From contig OY747704.1 of assembly GCA_963556495.2 (NCBI GenBank), positions 2,145,001 to 2,209,000 of the forward strand: a DNA stretch of 64,000 nt. The letters are read 5' to 3'. The DNA comes from Valencia hispanica (lineage: Eukaryota > Chordata > Actinopteri > Cyprinodontiformes > Valenciidae). Position 1 is the first letter of the stretch. The number at the start of each line of letters is the position of its first letter. Shown here piece by piece: positions 11,529 through 22,072 of the stretch. Below the pieces are notes generated by a model, which saw nothing but the letters and a program-made list of their open reading frames with translations, searched no databases and was not told the origin of the DNA. Position numbers and translations under genes: made by a program.

Positions 11529-12321
11529 TGAGGACTGCTCAGAAAAAGTTTCTTGTTTCTCCGCATCAGTTGAGATGGCTGACTCAACCAGTTGACTCAG
11601 CCGGTCCGTCTTCAATAAGACAAACCGCGCAAGATGATATTGATGAAAGTATGAAGACCGTACTAAATGATTCCGGAATAACGCCTTATGAAAACATTAG
11701 AAAATATGATGTGCTTTTACAAAAATACCTAAATTTTGTCAAGCAGGGTCAGAAAGATGAACAGCGAGTAATTTTAAGGCTTCAACGCGGAACCGAAGAT
11801 GTTACAAAGGATAAAGTAATGAATGATGTGCTTAAGGGTTATCTAAAAGTGATGGAAAAAATGCTAAATATGTAATGAAGAAACTTTCAAAGGACGGATG
11901 GGCTTCGAGCGGGGAATTTATTTTTGAAGGAGAGGTGATCAGAGGGTCTCATATATTGGACCTAATTGGGAACCTTGTACATTCGGGCCAATCATTACCC
12001 TCTAAAGGATGGGAAACATTTCTGCATGCTTTATCAGAATTCAATATCCCTTTGTCACACATTAGCAACCCGAATGCTCGTTAGCAATATATGAGGATAA
12101 AGTCGGATGATGGAACTCCCCCCGCAAAACAGAAAAGAAAAGAAAAAAAGCTATAATTTTATCCTCTCGTTGGACTATGGATGGTGAAGAGAGTGAAAGG
12201 GGTAAACGTGAGACAAGAAAAAAAGTAATCTTACCACCGCGTTGGACTAGGGGCGATGAAACACAAGGAAGATTGCAACGCAAAACAACGTGTGCCCCTA
12301 GTTGGATCACATTTTCTCCTT
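11522..12321 (+). pseudogene. Virus-like ORF with SG.FIFEG..I.GS domain and basic C-terminal repeats
   Basis: Two abutting frames, 11522-11875 and 11875-12084, overlap at a stop/start (taatg) and appear to be one former protein. The first part is acidic and helical, with an NIRKYDVLLQKYLNF segment. The second has GEFIFEGEVIRGSHILDLI, followed by KGWETFLHALSEFNIPLSHI. Beyond the stop at 12084, similarity resumes after a frameshift in an A-rich run at about 12150. It encodes a lysine/arginine-rich tail with two repeats ending PRWT/SRWT spaced about 25 residues apart, and stops at 12319-12321. The same domain order occurs in proteins encoded next to capsid genes of adintovirus-like elements. A core-protein role is only an inference from the basic tail. 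Confidence 0.5.
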
Positions 12322-12390
12322 AGTGACAAATGTATTCTGTTTCTTTCATTTAATAATAAAAAAAATTTATTTATCAATTTTTAATTGTAC
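12322..12390. other. A/T-rich gap between convergent virus-like genes
   Basis: The plus-strand ORF ends at 12321 and the minus-strand protease frame ends at about 12391. The roughly 70 bases between them are A/T-rich with aataaa-like sites on both strands (for example aataataaaa near 12350), which would suit back-to-back polyadenylation of convergent late genes. That role is inference only. Confidence 0.4.
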
Positions 12391-12936
12391 ATTCTATTTA
12401 TTACAAAACATGCAATAACAAGTAGATGAAGAAGCATCAGTTAAGTCATATAATGCAAAAAATGCAGATTTCTGTTTTCTAACAAAGTTCTGATACTTTC
12501 TGACAAATTCGTAAACCATTACATAATTCTTGTAAACATCATCACAAATCATAAACATCATAAAAACCACATGCTCTATTACATAAATAAAAAATACAAT
12601 AATGTCCCCACGTGGATGATTGGTTACCTTGAGATTGATCATTATGGTATAATATTTCGGAGGAGCGTTGTTTTAAAAACACCATAATACTCTGTGTGTA
12701 ATGAATAAAGTCTGGGGAAATACCATAAGAGTCGAAAAATGTAGCCCTTCAGTCTTCCTCTAATGTAAGATCCAGCCAGTGTTCACAAGGGAAATAGGAA
12801 GACTGTGTGTTAACAATGAAATATGCAGGACGCTGGAAAGTGTGAGATAACAGCTGGAGCTATTCAGAGGCCCAAACACACAAAATAACTTTCCAAGAAG
12901 GTGATGAAGTAATGACTCATTTTCATGGTCGTTCAT
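12391..12936 (-). pseudogene. Adenain-like (C5 family) cysteine protease pseudogene, catalytic Cys to Trp
   Basis: The minus-strand reading starts at the ATG at 12936-12934, 16 bp after the capsid-like stop, and must switch frame. It contains, in order, an EHW motif (catalytic His codon at 12781-12779), FFDSYG (acidic triad residue codon at 12733-12731), QGNQSSTWGHYC and a FVRKYQNFV segment near the C-terminus. In adenovirus-type maturation proteases a Gln lies seven residues before the nucleophile Cys. Here the Gln is kept at exactly that spacing but the nucleophile codon is TGG (12610-12608). At least one stop and two frameshifts are also present. The enzyme would have cleaved capsid and core precursors; this copy cannot. 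A Ulp1-type host protease is less likely because of the context. Confidence 0.65.
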
Positions 12937-12951
12937 TTTTTCAGAAGCTCC

Positions 12952-13420
12952 TTAATTGTAATCCACCAAAACTCTTCTTTTTGAACCTATCTCCAAAATA
13001 GAATCGTAACATGCGTAGACAATTAGAGTCGCTGTATGAGGTAGGGGTTCTCTAAACCGGATCTCTAATCGAATGGTTCCTGTACTAACGGGTGACAAAG
13101 CTTCAGAATCTTCGCATGCGTTGAGATTGAAAACAAACAAAAAGTATCCCTCGTTAAATTCCTCATGCATTATGCTCAGTGGGAGGTCTTTCAAATGCCT
13201 TCCGGTGGATGTGAACAAGGTGTATAGTTCTCTAACGGATATACCCTGATTAAAGTTTGGCTGGAAGGGCTTTGCGGGTATTTGTCTGCAAAGTGCCAAA
13301 TATTCCGTGTTATAATGCAAAAGGGTTATGATTGAGCATTGGAATTACAACATATTTTGGCATCATTCTAAGAAATAGGTTTTTTTGGGTGCATATCCTC
13401 GAGTTTTCAGGAATAGACTA
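12952..13420 (-). pseudogene. Capsid-like F54H12.2-family gene, C-terminal piece
   Basis: The largest open part ends at the stop at 12952-12954. It reads IPAKPFQPNF, EEFNEGYFLFVFNL, TGTIRLEIRFREPLP and TLIVYACYDSILEI. This pattern is characteristic of the C-terminus of proteins annotated in many animals as 'uncharacterized protein F54H12.2-like', which I take to be hexon/major-capsid-like proteins of integrated DNA viruses. Upstream of about 13330 the same protein continues in another frame (KNLFLRMMPKYVVIP) up to the insertion at 13421. Such a protein would form the virion shell. At least one frameshift breaks this piece. The capsid role is inferred from family neighbourhood. Confidence 0.65.
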
Positions 13421-13982
13421 ACCCCCAATTTCCACTGCATGCGCTCTGCACTCCGCAGCAAAAACGCTCCCATTGTAGTCAATGAGGCGAGCGGCGCCGG
13501 CCGCCATTTCGCCTACTGGGAAAAATAGGATCGATTCTATTTTTGCCGGATGCCGGAGGAACTCCGCAGTCAATCTACACAAATCACTAAGCACCAACCG
13601 GATATAGAACAACCACATTTCCGGGTGTTTTTCAAAATAAATCAATAAAGACGGACTAAAATCTTTTTGTATGCATAGCTATAATAATATAAACCTGCGT
13701 ATATTTATACATATATGTTGTCCAAAATATCTTGACACAGAATAACAGAGAATAACTTTTCTTTTCTGTTCGTTTTCTACGGAATGAATAATTTTGTTTT
13801 GATTTCCGCATTTATTACTGGCTTTTATCGCGAGATCTCACAATTCCCGCGCATGCTTCTTTGAGCACCTCTGGGCTGCAGACTGGACCGGACTGGAGCG
13901 GACCGGATCTAGAGCGCATGTTGTGGAAATTGTGAACAGTTGCGGAGTGCGTGGCGGACCAGATGCAGTGGAAATTAGGGGT
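13421..13982. mobile_element. 562-bp MITE with ~20-bp imperfect terminal inverted repeats
   Basis: The left end accccCaatttccactgcat (13421-13440) matches the reverse complement of the right end with one mismatch over about 20 bp, and weaker similarity extends to about 40 bp (both reach a CACTCCGC-type segment). The interior is GC-rich and encodes no transposase, so the element is non-autonomous. Flanking bases are cta on the left and acg on the right. A clean target duplication cannot be assigned (TA or TAA/TAC are possible), so the superfamily is open. It sits inside the capsid-like gene, whose sequence continues on both sides. Confidence 0.8.
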
Positions 13983-14264
13983 ACGTTTTTACAGAGGGTA
14001 CAGTGCATTCGCTTTCAATAATGCGGTCTCATAGCCCAGACGCACCGCAGGGGCTATTGACACTTTTTCATAAAAAGAGCGGCTTATAATTCCTTAATCT
14101 TGAATGTGGAATCCCCAGGTCCCATGAGGCAGAATGCATTGATGGGTCGTGTCAGTTTGACTCAAATGTTCATAGAGTTCAAAAGAAGTCGCTCGCTGAA
14201 ATAAATGTTAGCATGGAGTGGTCCTATCAGGTGTACTTCCTTAGATGTACATGATGTAAATTGG
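13983..14264 (-). pseudogene. Capsid-like F54H12.2-family gene, middle piece
   Basis: Between the MITE and the retroelement LTR, the minus strand keeps an almost continuous capsid-like frame. Motifs are ERLLLNSMNI, a following VKL, then FCLMGPGDSTFKIKEL, and EKVSIAPAVRLGYE close to the MITE. Two in-frame stops are visible: one after FKIKEL and one between ERLLLNSMNI and VKL. The order of motifs agrees with the family and connects the N-terminal piece at 21596-22072 to the C-terminal piece at 12952-13420. This shows the two insertions landed in a single gene rather than between unrelated fragments. Confidence 0.65.
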
Positions 14265-14268
14265 GCTC

Positions 14269-14713
14269 TGTTGGAAAGGTGTTTTCACTCTAATCTAAAG
14301 CCTCTCTTAAAAGAGCAGACACCCATTTAATTTTATGACCCCTAGGCTCTCTGGGCTCTTATTTCACCTTCCAGCGTGCTCGTTCATTTCTGTAAAAAGG
14401 AACAATAAGAACAACAAACAACAATTATATATTTTAACAGCGAGACGTCTTTCGCTGGACTTAGTTCTATTAACTGAGCCCAGATCTACGTCAGCATAGA
14501 GTTTTTATTGAAAGAGTTGCAGGAAATCCCTCCCACATAGATCTTCGTTCACAGAATAATGGTCACAGCTTCTTCACATAATAGAACGAATTATGTACTA
14601 CATTCTTCTTGATTATTCACTGTTTCTAAGTGTTGCCACATGCACTACCGAATTAAACCCTCATACAACAAAATAAATGTACTCTCAACATTTACAGAAT
14701 TTTTATCTCTTCA
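14269..14713 (-). repeat. 3' LTR of the endogenous retrovirus
   Basis: Direct repeat of 21156-21591, starting tgttggaaaggtg and ending atctcttca on the plus strand. Read on the minus strand it begins TGAAGAGAT and ends CCAACA. The minus strand carries an AATAAAA signal near the middle (around 14500). The LTRs differ by scattered substitutions and small indels (for example an extra ctctgggct-like repeat near 14345), so the insertion is not recent. Confidence 0.9.
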
Positions 14714-14733
14714 TCTCCCTCTTTTGATCTCTT
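14714..14733 (-). promoter_or_regulatory. Polypurine tract
   Basis: On the minus strand a purine run (aaaagagggaga) directly precedes the 3' LTR. This is where plus-strand DNA synthesis would be primed, and it fixes the direction of the element. Confidence 0.65.
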
Positions 14734-17430
14734 TTAAAATAAGAGATCACCATATATAACGACAACGTCAGGCATCGCACTTATAGAATCATATAAATTT
14801 TGAGTCCTTCTTCTCTGGAACTTTTCGGATCAGCAGTCAAGTCATCTTGTTCTGGCCGGGAATTGTGGTCGTCCGGCTCGCTCTTCTATGACCTAAGGTG
14901 AGAGGTTGCCAGCACATCACCTATATGCTGCTAAAGTGTAACTTTTCAGTAGCCTTGAGTTTGAAAACTCCCAGGACTCTGCACGCAGACCAGATAATTG
15001 TTCTGCCCCTTTTGGCAGGTGTCTCAGCTTCTTTTCCTTCAAACCCTGCTGCCCCAGCTGGCCAGCTCTGCGCTTCAAGCCACCCTGCCACTGGATGGTG
15101 CAGGTGTGCTGAAGTTGGAAACCTCTCAGCAGAGGATTCAAGTAGGTTGTGTGGTCTACTCGTCACTGTTCTGCACCCGCTCTGGCTTGCTGCTCCTGGA
15201 TCTCCTCTCAGGTGCGTCCTGGCTCCTCAGTGGGAGTGCATTGGCTCTAGCCTATTTCTTTAGTCTGATGACCTGAGAGACCCTGGTCTGGTTGGCTGCT
15301 GGTCTCTCACCTGGTCAACAAAGCCTAAAAGAATAGCTCGCAACAAATTTGCTTTTTCCTGTTTGCTTAATCCATAATTGTATCTAATTTGAGATTAATT
15401 TCTTATGCATTTCTCCTTTTTTTATCCCTCACTCACCTCATAGTTTTAAGTAGTGCCGCACTGATCAGCCGCACTAACACAAAATCAAACTATTAACCAG
15501 GCTGCTACAAACATTAGGTCTATCTGTAGAAAAAGCTATTACTTTTGATGTATGTTGAAATCACAGAAATCATCTTTGACACAAAGTGCACTCTAGAAAT
15601 CCTGAATCAAAAATAAATAGAAAGAAAGAATTTTTCTTCAAAATATATATTAGGGGTTATAAGGTGAATAAAAACTTCCAAAAAAGCACCAAATGAATTC
15701 AACATGCCACAAGGTAAGATGAATGGGTTGTGTGCTAAAACAACCAACCGCACAAAGGTGCAAAACAGGATGAAAAACAGGAAACATCTGGTTTTTGGAC
15801 TGTGCAAGTGGTATGATGAGCATGTGAGACCGCTCAAAGAAAAATGCTTTGCTGCCTTAAAGCTCAACCCCCAGAGTAGGATCACAGTCTAATTTTATTA
15901 ATTTACACTGCTAATGGCCAAAGTTCATTAACCCTATAGTTTTATAAGATTTTACCACATCATTTACTGAGCTGATGAAGCCTAATACTTATAAAAGAAA
16001 ACTATAATCTCAACCTATTTAACCAAAACACTGTTGAACCCTAAACAAATGCTGTTTTAAAAAAATATATATCTGAAATGCTTTAAAGCGACCAATTGAA
16101 AAGCCAAAAATAATTGAAATCTAAAATAGGCGAAATCTAAGTTCCCCTTTTGCCTTACATCAGTAAGGATCTTGTTTACCCATTTTCTGAAAAAGAACTG
16201 TTTCAGAAACATCCAATTATAAAAGTCTCCTGTTAATCAGGTGAGACTAGATTTGCAGCCTGTTACGGAGAGATTTGTTTTAGTTCAATAGATTAATTTC
16301 CATGTATATTTATAGTTGTTTGGCTTAATTCCTGCATCTCGGCTACTATACCTTTTAGACCTGCCAGAGAAAAATTAACAAAACCACTGAATCTATAATT
16401 TAATGTGTCCAATCATAACATGACCTTACCCATGGGAAAAAAGATAATAGAACCTTATTTCCATCACTCCATAATTTGTGTTCAGGGGGCATATCTGAGC
16501 CCCAGATGGGATCATGAGGGGCTAAAATATCACGCCTCCTCCTTCTGCTGTGTCGGATCTCCTCTGCAAATATAAAAAAGAATGCTCTTTAAGTCTCAAC
16601 AGAAGCACATCCACCCTTCCAATTTTGAGGGTAATTGTGTCAGAGCCAAAATCCGCAGAGAATCAGCAGGTCGTCCATAGAAAAGTTCCCATCACATTCA
16701 CGGTCTCAAAGTATGGAGCACATACAGTATATTTTTCCCATGTACCCAGATTGGTATGAAAGTGTGGTCAGATTTTTATCATTTTCAAAACAAATAAATC
16801 TTTGGTCAGGTCTTAAGTATACTGGTCCAGCTTTAACTATTTAGATTAATCCCATATCGTCCCATTCTCCCATTTACCCTTTCTTTTGTCATGGAAGTGT
16901 ATACATTTTTACCCATATAACTTCCCGTTCGTTCATGTACTTCACGCTCAGAATTTGTCCAAATCCTGGAGAGGAGTGTAACATCTGGAAACAGATCATT
17001 AAGATTAGTGAAAGCTTCTACATATATGGGTAAATGTCCTACAGAATATGGCATTTGAGAACAAACAAAACAGTTAATAATGCTTCATTTATTTGCTAGA
17101 TATCTTGCATATTGTCACCATACGCTAGTTTCAAATGGGTTTCTTTGTGTCCTTCTCTGAGTGAACCAAGACAATAAATCAGCATTCTCATGTGCTATAT
17201 GTCATTCTTCTGTGAGTCCTAACGTTCCTATTGAATAACACCACCAAAAAGCTGTAAAAATAAAAGTACTGGATAGCAGAAAAAACCTTCATAGTTACTA
17301 TCTCTCCCTTCAAGCAGTCTCTATAGAAAAGTGACTCTCCCGGTTCTCTTCACTGAAGTTGAGACAAGTGAACCCTATTGTATTCACCTCCCTTTGTAAT
17401 CAGTCTGAAACACCACTTTTCTTAGACTGC
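14734..17430 (-). other. Env-side internal region of the retrovirus, unrecognisable
   Basis: This position, between integrase and the 3' LTR, should hold env. All minus-strand frames are short (about 60-120 codons) and broken. A few hydrophobic stretches occur (around 15650-15850), but no furin site, fusion peptide or CX6CC motif can be named with confidence. Confidence 0.4.
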
Positions 17431-17439
17431 TTTCCCTAT

Positions 17440-17600
17440 ATCTAGTGATGGTCTTTGCTTTTTACAATGGGTCAAATGTATCCAACTCAGTCTCTACAGC
17501 CGTTGGTGTGGTCAAAAATACCTGGAATGGCCCCTTCCACCTGGGTGTTGACCAGTTTTCTGTTTACAGCTTTTAATCAGGATCCAGTCACCTACTTACA
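17440..17600 (-). pseudogene. Retroviral integrase C-terminal domain remnant
   Basis: The minus strand reads VGDWILIKSCKQKTGQHPGG and, after stops, WIHLTHCKK. The GDWVLIK...W.GP...WIH..HCK arrangement is that of the gammaretrovirus-like integrase SH3-type C-terminal domain, which binds DNA. Two or more stops interrupt it. It lies about 470 bp downstream of the catalytic-core remnant at 18073, consistent with one former pol gene. Confidence 0.6.
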
Positions 17601-18072
17601 GCTCACTTCTTCCTGTAGGAATATAGGATCATCTGGCATATGATTAGTTTGCATTTATAACCTATTACTTTTCAGTATTTTGATCATGAAAAGAGAGTAT
17701 ACCAAACTAAGGAATTCTATATCTATGCCCATAGATTATTTCAAATATAATGAGGCCAATATTCAAATTCGGTATTATATGCATGTATAGTTTACCAGAT
17801 CAAGACAATATCCAATTTTGTCCTGTTTCTTCCATTGCTTTTTTTTCAATTTGCAACATCTTTATCATAAAATCATAAATCAGTTTGTAATTGTTCCTCC
17901 TATTTTAATATATCAAACTGTAGGAAGGTGTAAGGTCTCCCACAGATTGTTTCAAATTGTGTCAAATATGTTCCATTACTTGATGTGATATTAACGTATA
18001 ACTTCAAATAATGAATGTGAATGAAATTATCAATTATTTCACCCACAAAATATGTTCCGTTACCACTATAGA

Positions 18073-18438
18073 TCATTTGTGGATCTCAAATCTAGGCATT
18101 ATTTCTCTAAACAACATTTCTGCAATAGTTAGTGTATCTAAATGTTTCACTGGTAACCTTTCAATCCATTTGGAGAAATTATCTTTTCTTACTAAACAGA
18201 GCTTCTTCAGTACAGCCTTTGTTTGCTCAAAGCTTTTTCTTAATTTTATATGAGAAGCTTTTCTTTTTTTCATGTCTGACACACTTCTTGTCCACATACT
18301 AATCAGTTTGAGAATTGAATTGTCTGTAATAAATGCTCTAATTAGTTCCCCACTAGAGGTTACCATACCCCTATTCCCCATTGTTGGCCAAAAACATGTA
18401 AGGTTGAATTTGGATCTTCTGCTAGCATTTTCTAACAA
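18073..18438 (-). pseudogene. Retroviral integrase core remnant
   Basis: The minus-strand frame ends with FSKWIERLPVKHLDTLTIAE and MLFREIMPRFEIHK. This is the segment of the integrase catalytic core between the first and second acidic residues (D.FSKW.E..P....A..VA..L..EI.PR.G.P). The frame stops where the S(D)NG motif would follow, so the second Asp is not readable in frame. The N-terminal part of the frame (LRKSFEQTKAVLKKLC) does not match confidently. It is the only solid pol evidence in the element. Confidence 0.6.
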
Positions 18439-21155
18439 CTCAATCTAATTTTTTTTGTGGAAAACAAAATTCCTCTAAATTCATATTTTTCTTCCCATCT
18501 GACTTCAATCACTTCTTCCAATTCTGCCAATGAGATAATCAGCAACTGATATTTCCACAATAAAACATCACATCTCTATTCCTTGCTCTCTGCTTACCTA
18601 CTGTTTCATAAAGATTCTACAAATTAGCTTATTACTATGATTATATGTGGAAGCGTCTGTTGCTAGATGTCCAAAACGTGGTCCCTGTTTCACTCAGATT
18701 GGGGGAGGGCCTTAACCTCTCCCAATCTCAGGTGTAGGTCCAGACATCTTTCATGTTTAACCAGACCCTTAATTTTATCCCATTAGCAACAACTCCATTG
18801 AGTGTAAATATTGAAGTGCGCTTATACTCAGTGTGCTACGGTAACTAAAGTTGAATTTTGGAGTGCGTTACTACATTCTGTACTACGGTAATCCCGTAAC
18901 GAAAAATTCCTCTCTTTTTTGCAGTCTCTATCCCAGCGCATTACAAGATTGTTTCCTTTCAACAGCTATCTTATCTGTCATTAAAATGTTAGAAGCAAGC
19001 ATCTCAAGCTGCCGCTTGTTACTAAGAGTAAATCCACGTAGCCACCCTGCTTTCACTACCCCACAGAACCTGTAGAAAACCTGAATTTCAAAATAAAATC
19101 ACTCTGCTCATAATCCGTCATTGTTAAACCATTTCTTTTGTACTATATGAGAGATCTCCCAGACATCCCATGAATATCATTCAAAATATTAGCTAAGTTC
19201 TTTTTTATTAATATTATAGAGTAACAGTTGCTGCTGCACTTAAGAAATCCCAACCTTTTGGATACAGAGCTGCACAGCAGCTCATAAAACATCCCTCTCC
19301 TTATCAGCTAACGGGGGGAGGTGTGTTCCTTCCCTTCTGCCTTCCTGCCGTTTACTGGCAACTTGGATAACCTTAAACAATTTTGAAACCCATGGTGAAT
19401 CTGGTTTCAAACAAGTCTTTTCCCCCAGGAAGCGCATTTACCGGTGCTGACGCACCCCATCACAGTTGGTTTGTTTATTAACTAACGACCCATTGTTGAG
19501 GGAAAGAGGGGGGTCTTGTTTATTATCAGAACGGCTCTTCCTTGGGGGGAAGGGGGTCGTTTGTTTGAGATATTTCATTTAGAACATGGTAAAGCGATTT
19601 ACCCTGCTCTTCATAGGATTTTTTAAAAATATGGAAGTGAGAGTTTTCTCTTTTACTTTCTTTCGGTGGAACTTTAGGAGAAAACAGAACGTTTAAAACG
19701 TTTGAATCTTTTTTTTTTATCAGTCGCCCCTCACAACCCAACACCCCCCTTTTCTTCTTGCTTTGCTCCTTTAAGCCAAATTCCTTTGTTTGAGACGCCA
19801 AATGCCTATTTTTCAATTTTTTATCTTTTTAGTTTTATTTTTGATCACAACTACCAAGAAGTGCGCGAAATTCCTCAGTTAATCGTCCTTCAAATTCATA
19901 ATCTTTTATTTATTTTAAAGAAATGTTGTATTGTCTTTTCTCTTACATAGATTTTGCATCTCCTTTAAATCTTATTTGCTATTTTTTCCCCATTTTTTTA
20001 AAAGTTACATTTTACTCTTTTTATTTTTAATTTTTAAATACTTATCATTCCCGAGTTAATGAATTAAATTCAGCTTTTATTTCTCTTTTATCTGATCTAT
20101 TTATCTTATTGCAGTGTTATTTTCTCAATTTTCTAACCATCAGACTCCTCTCAGCGTACTTCAGCTACTTCAAAAGGAAGAAATCTCCATTCACACACAC
20201 AGTCACACAAGCGGTTTATCACACATTAATATCATTATGTATTTTATTATCATGTTTTTTCATTACTAGTATTATTATTTTTTATATATTATTTATTATT
20301 AGTTCTAATTGAGATCTCAGACCTCTGTGCGCTTTGGAGTCCAACCCCAGTCATATTTTATTTTACCATGGATTTTCATTGTGAGATCCCGGATCACGCA
20401 AAGATCCCCGATCTTTATTTGCAAAAACACATGTTGTATTGTATTGTATTAATAAGGTCCCGGACCTAGTTATTTCTTCTCTTATTTTTATTCTTTCATG
20501 CATCAAATTTTGTACTCACTAGCTGTTGTCCCTGTAAAGGAAGACTCCGTCACCAACTGTTGCTCTCGGGAGGAACTCCGTGGATCTGCCGGCCTCCTTT
20601 TTTAGACCTAACGCTGAGGTGGAGGGCTTTGATACTGGTTCCGAACCAGGCCGTGCACAGGCTCTCAGCAGCCTGTGGTTCCTCCCGGATATCCAGTCAG
20701 ATTTGGGATCCTGCTCAAAGGAACAAGAAATGCCAGGGTTGAAATCAATCTCTGATCTCTGGGTTTCGTTTTGTTTGTATTTTAGACATTTTGTGGGTCT
20801 CAATCCACGAGCTGATCCACACTCAGCCTTCTTCGTGTCCAACACGCAAGCTTTCAGTAAGAAGCGTCCTAGCTTACGTTAGGGCAGGCCACACCCTGAG
20901 CTCACCGACCCGGTCGGCGTCTATTTACCTCAGCAGAAACAGAAATCAACATTTACTGGAGAACTACAGACAGAACATAAATATAGATTTGTCAATTTTG
21001 CGCCTCGTGTGGCAGCGCTTACCAAATAACTTCAGACCCGGGTCACTTTCGTCCTCCGATCTCTAGTATCGATCACAACAATTTCAACAAAATCCTATTA
21101 TTCCAAACTCACGTTTTCCTTTGCTCCTCCAGAAATCCCGTCGGGGTCAACATTT
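18439..21155 (-). other. Gag/pol-side internal region and leader of the retrovirus, decayed
   Basis: This should hold leader, gag, protease and reverse transcriptase. Frames at 19526-19816 (lysine-rich) and 20519-20845 are open but carry no motif I can name, and neither a CCHC knuckle nor a YXDD box is visible. The sequence just inside the 5' LTR (21132-21155) is where the tRNA primer site would be; on the minus strand it reads tgttgaccccgacgggattt, and I could not assign a tRNA. Confidence 0.4.
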
Positions 21156-21591
21156 TGTTGGAAAGGTGTTTTCACTCTAATCTAAAGCCTCTCTTAAAGG
21201 AACAGACACCCATTTAGTTTTATGACCCCTGGGCTCTCATTTCACCTTCCAGCGTGCTTGTTTATTTCTGTAAAAAGGACCAATAAGAACAAGAAACAAC
21301 AATTATATATTTTAACAGCGAGACGTCTTTCACTGGACTCAGTTCTATTAACTGAGCCCAGATCTACGTCAGCAAAGAGTTTTTATTGAAAGAGTTGCAG
21401 GAAATCCCTCCCACATAGATCTTCGTTCACAGAATAATGGTCACAGCTTCTTCACATAATGGAACGAATGATGCACTACATTCTTCTTGATTGTTCACTG
21501 TTTCTAAGTGTTTCGACATGCACTACAGAATAAAACACTCATATATGGAAAAAAAAGTACTCTCACCATTTACAGAATTTTTATCTCTTCA
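21156..21591 (-). repeat. 5' LTR of the endogenous retrovirus
   Basis: Direct repeat of 14269-14713, with TG...CA ends. It is followed by the gctc target duplicate (21592-21595). As the 5' LTR of a minus-strand element it would hold the promoter, though I cannot place a TATA box with certainty. Confidence 0.9.
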
Positions 21592-21595
21592 GCTC

Positions 21596-22072
21596 GTCGA
21601 TTTAACCCCATTATTTACCGCTATAGAGTTGAGAGCACCCACTGTGTCTTTATAGAATAACCCCACGCTGAATTGGCTTTTGAGTGATTGTTATGAATAG
21701 TTTAATAGGGTTTCAATTATTGTCCTGTACGGGTGAGTAGCACTTGATTGTGAAATTAAACGATCTCCCAAAGTCACATCCCACTGACTGAAAATTGTAT
21801 TCAGAGGGTGGTTCATCTTCATCAGCATCACGGGCCAGATCTGTTCCATTCGCGTTCGTAATTTTCACCCTGAGGTGTAAAAGTGTTTCTCCTAAATCGA
21901 GATATTTTTCTCTATCCCCCGGAATAAAAAAGTTCTACAGGAACTCCCACCATAACAGCAGAAACGGGTTGAATTTCGGTGTAAACTTTATCCTCAACAA
22001 AAAGCTGCCATGCTGAAAATAAATCCAGCTCAGCTAAGATGCATTCTGTTGATTTGTTATGTAAAAGTGCCA
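21596..22072 (-). pseudogene. Capsid-like F54H12.2-family gene, N-terminal piece
   Basis: The minus-strand ATG at 22072-22070 opens MALLHNKSTECILAELDLFS, a start typical of F54H12.2-like proteins (an SxEC...ELDLF motif). The frame ends at a stop after about 54 codons (near 21913), and similarity continues in another frame with YLDLGETLLHLRVKITNANG and then PYRTIIETLLNYS and FYKDTVGALNS before reaching the retrovirus target site. With the other two pieces the family's order is complete, and total length is near 410 codons, close to the usual length. Several stops and frameshifts make it non-functional. Confidence 0.65.

Larger units (their letters stand above)
14269..21591 (-). mobile_element. 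Class I-like endogenous retrovirus / LTR retroelement, two LTRs, internally decayed
   Basis: A 7,323-bp element bounded by direct LTRs of 445 and 436 bp and the 4-bp duplication gctc (14265-14268 and 21592-21595). The LTRs begin TG and end CA. Transcription runs on the minus strand: the purine-rich tract abuts the left (3') LTR at about 14714-14733, and IN motifs read leftwards. Integrase pieces are recognisable at 17440-17600 and 18073-18200. Reverse transcriptase is not recognisable, and only about 2-3 kb separates IN from the 5' LTR, so an internal deletion is likely. A 4-bp duplication with a GDW..K type IN tail suggests a gamma/epsilon-like (class I) retrovirus. It interrupts the capsid-like gene. 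A solo LTR of this family lies at 30782-31206. Confidence 0.85.

Noticed and set aside
13421..13982. Assignment of the MITE to PIF/Harbinger or Tc1
   Set aside because: Flanks (cta/acg, or TAA/TAC depending on the end chosen) give no clean 3-bp or TA duplication, so the superfamily is left open.
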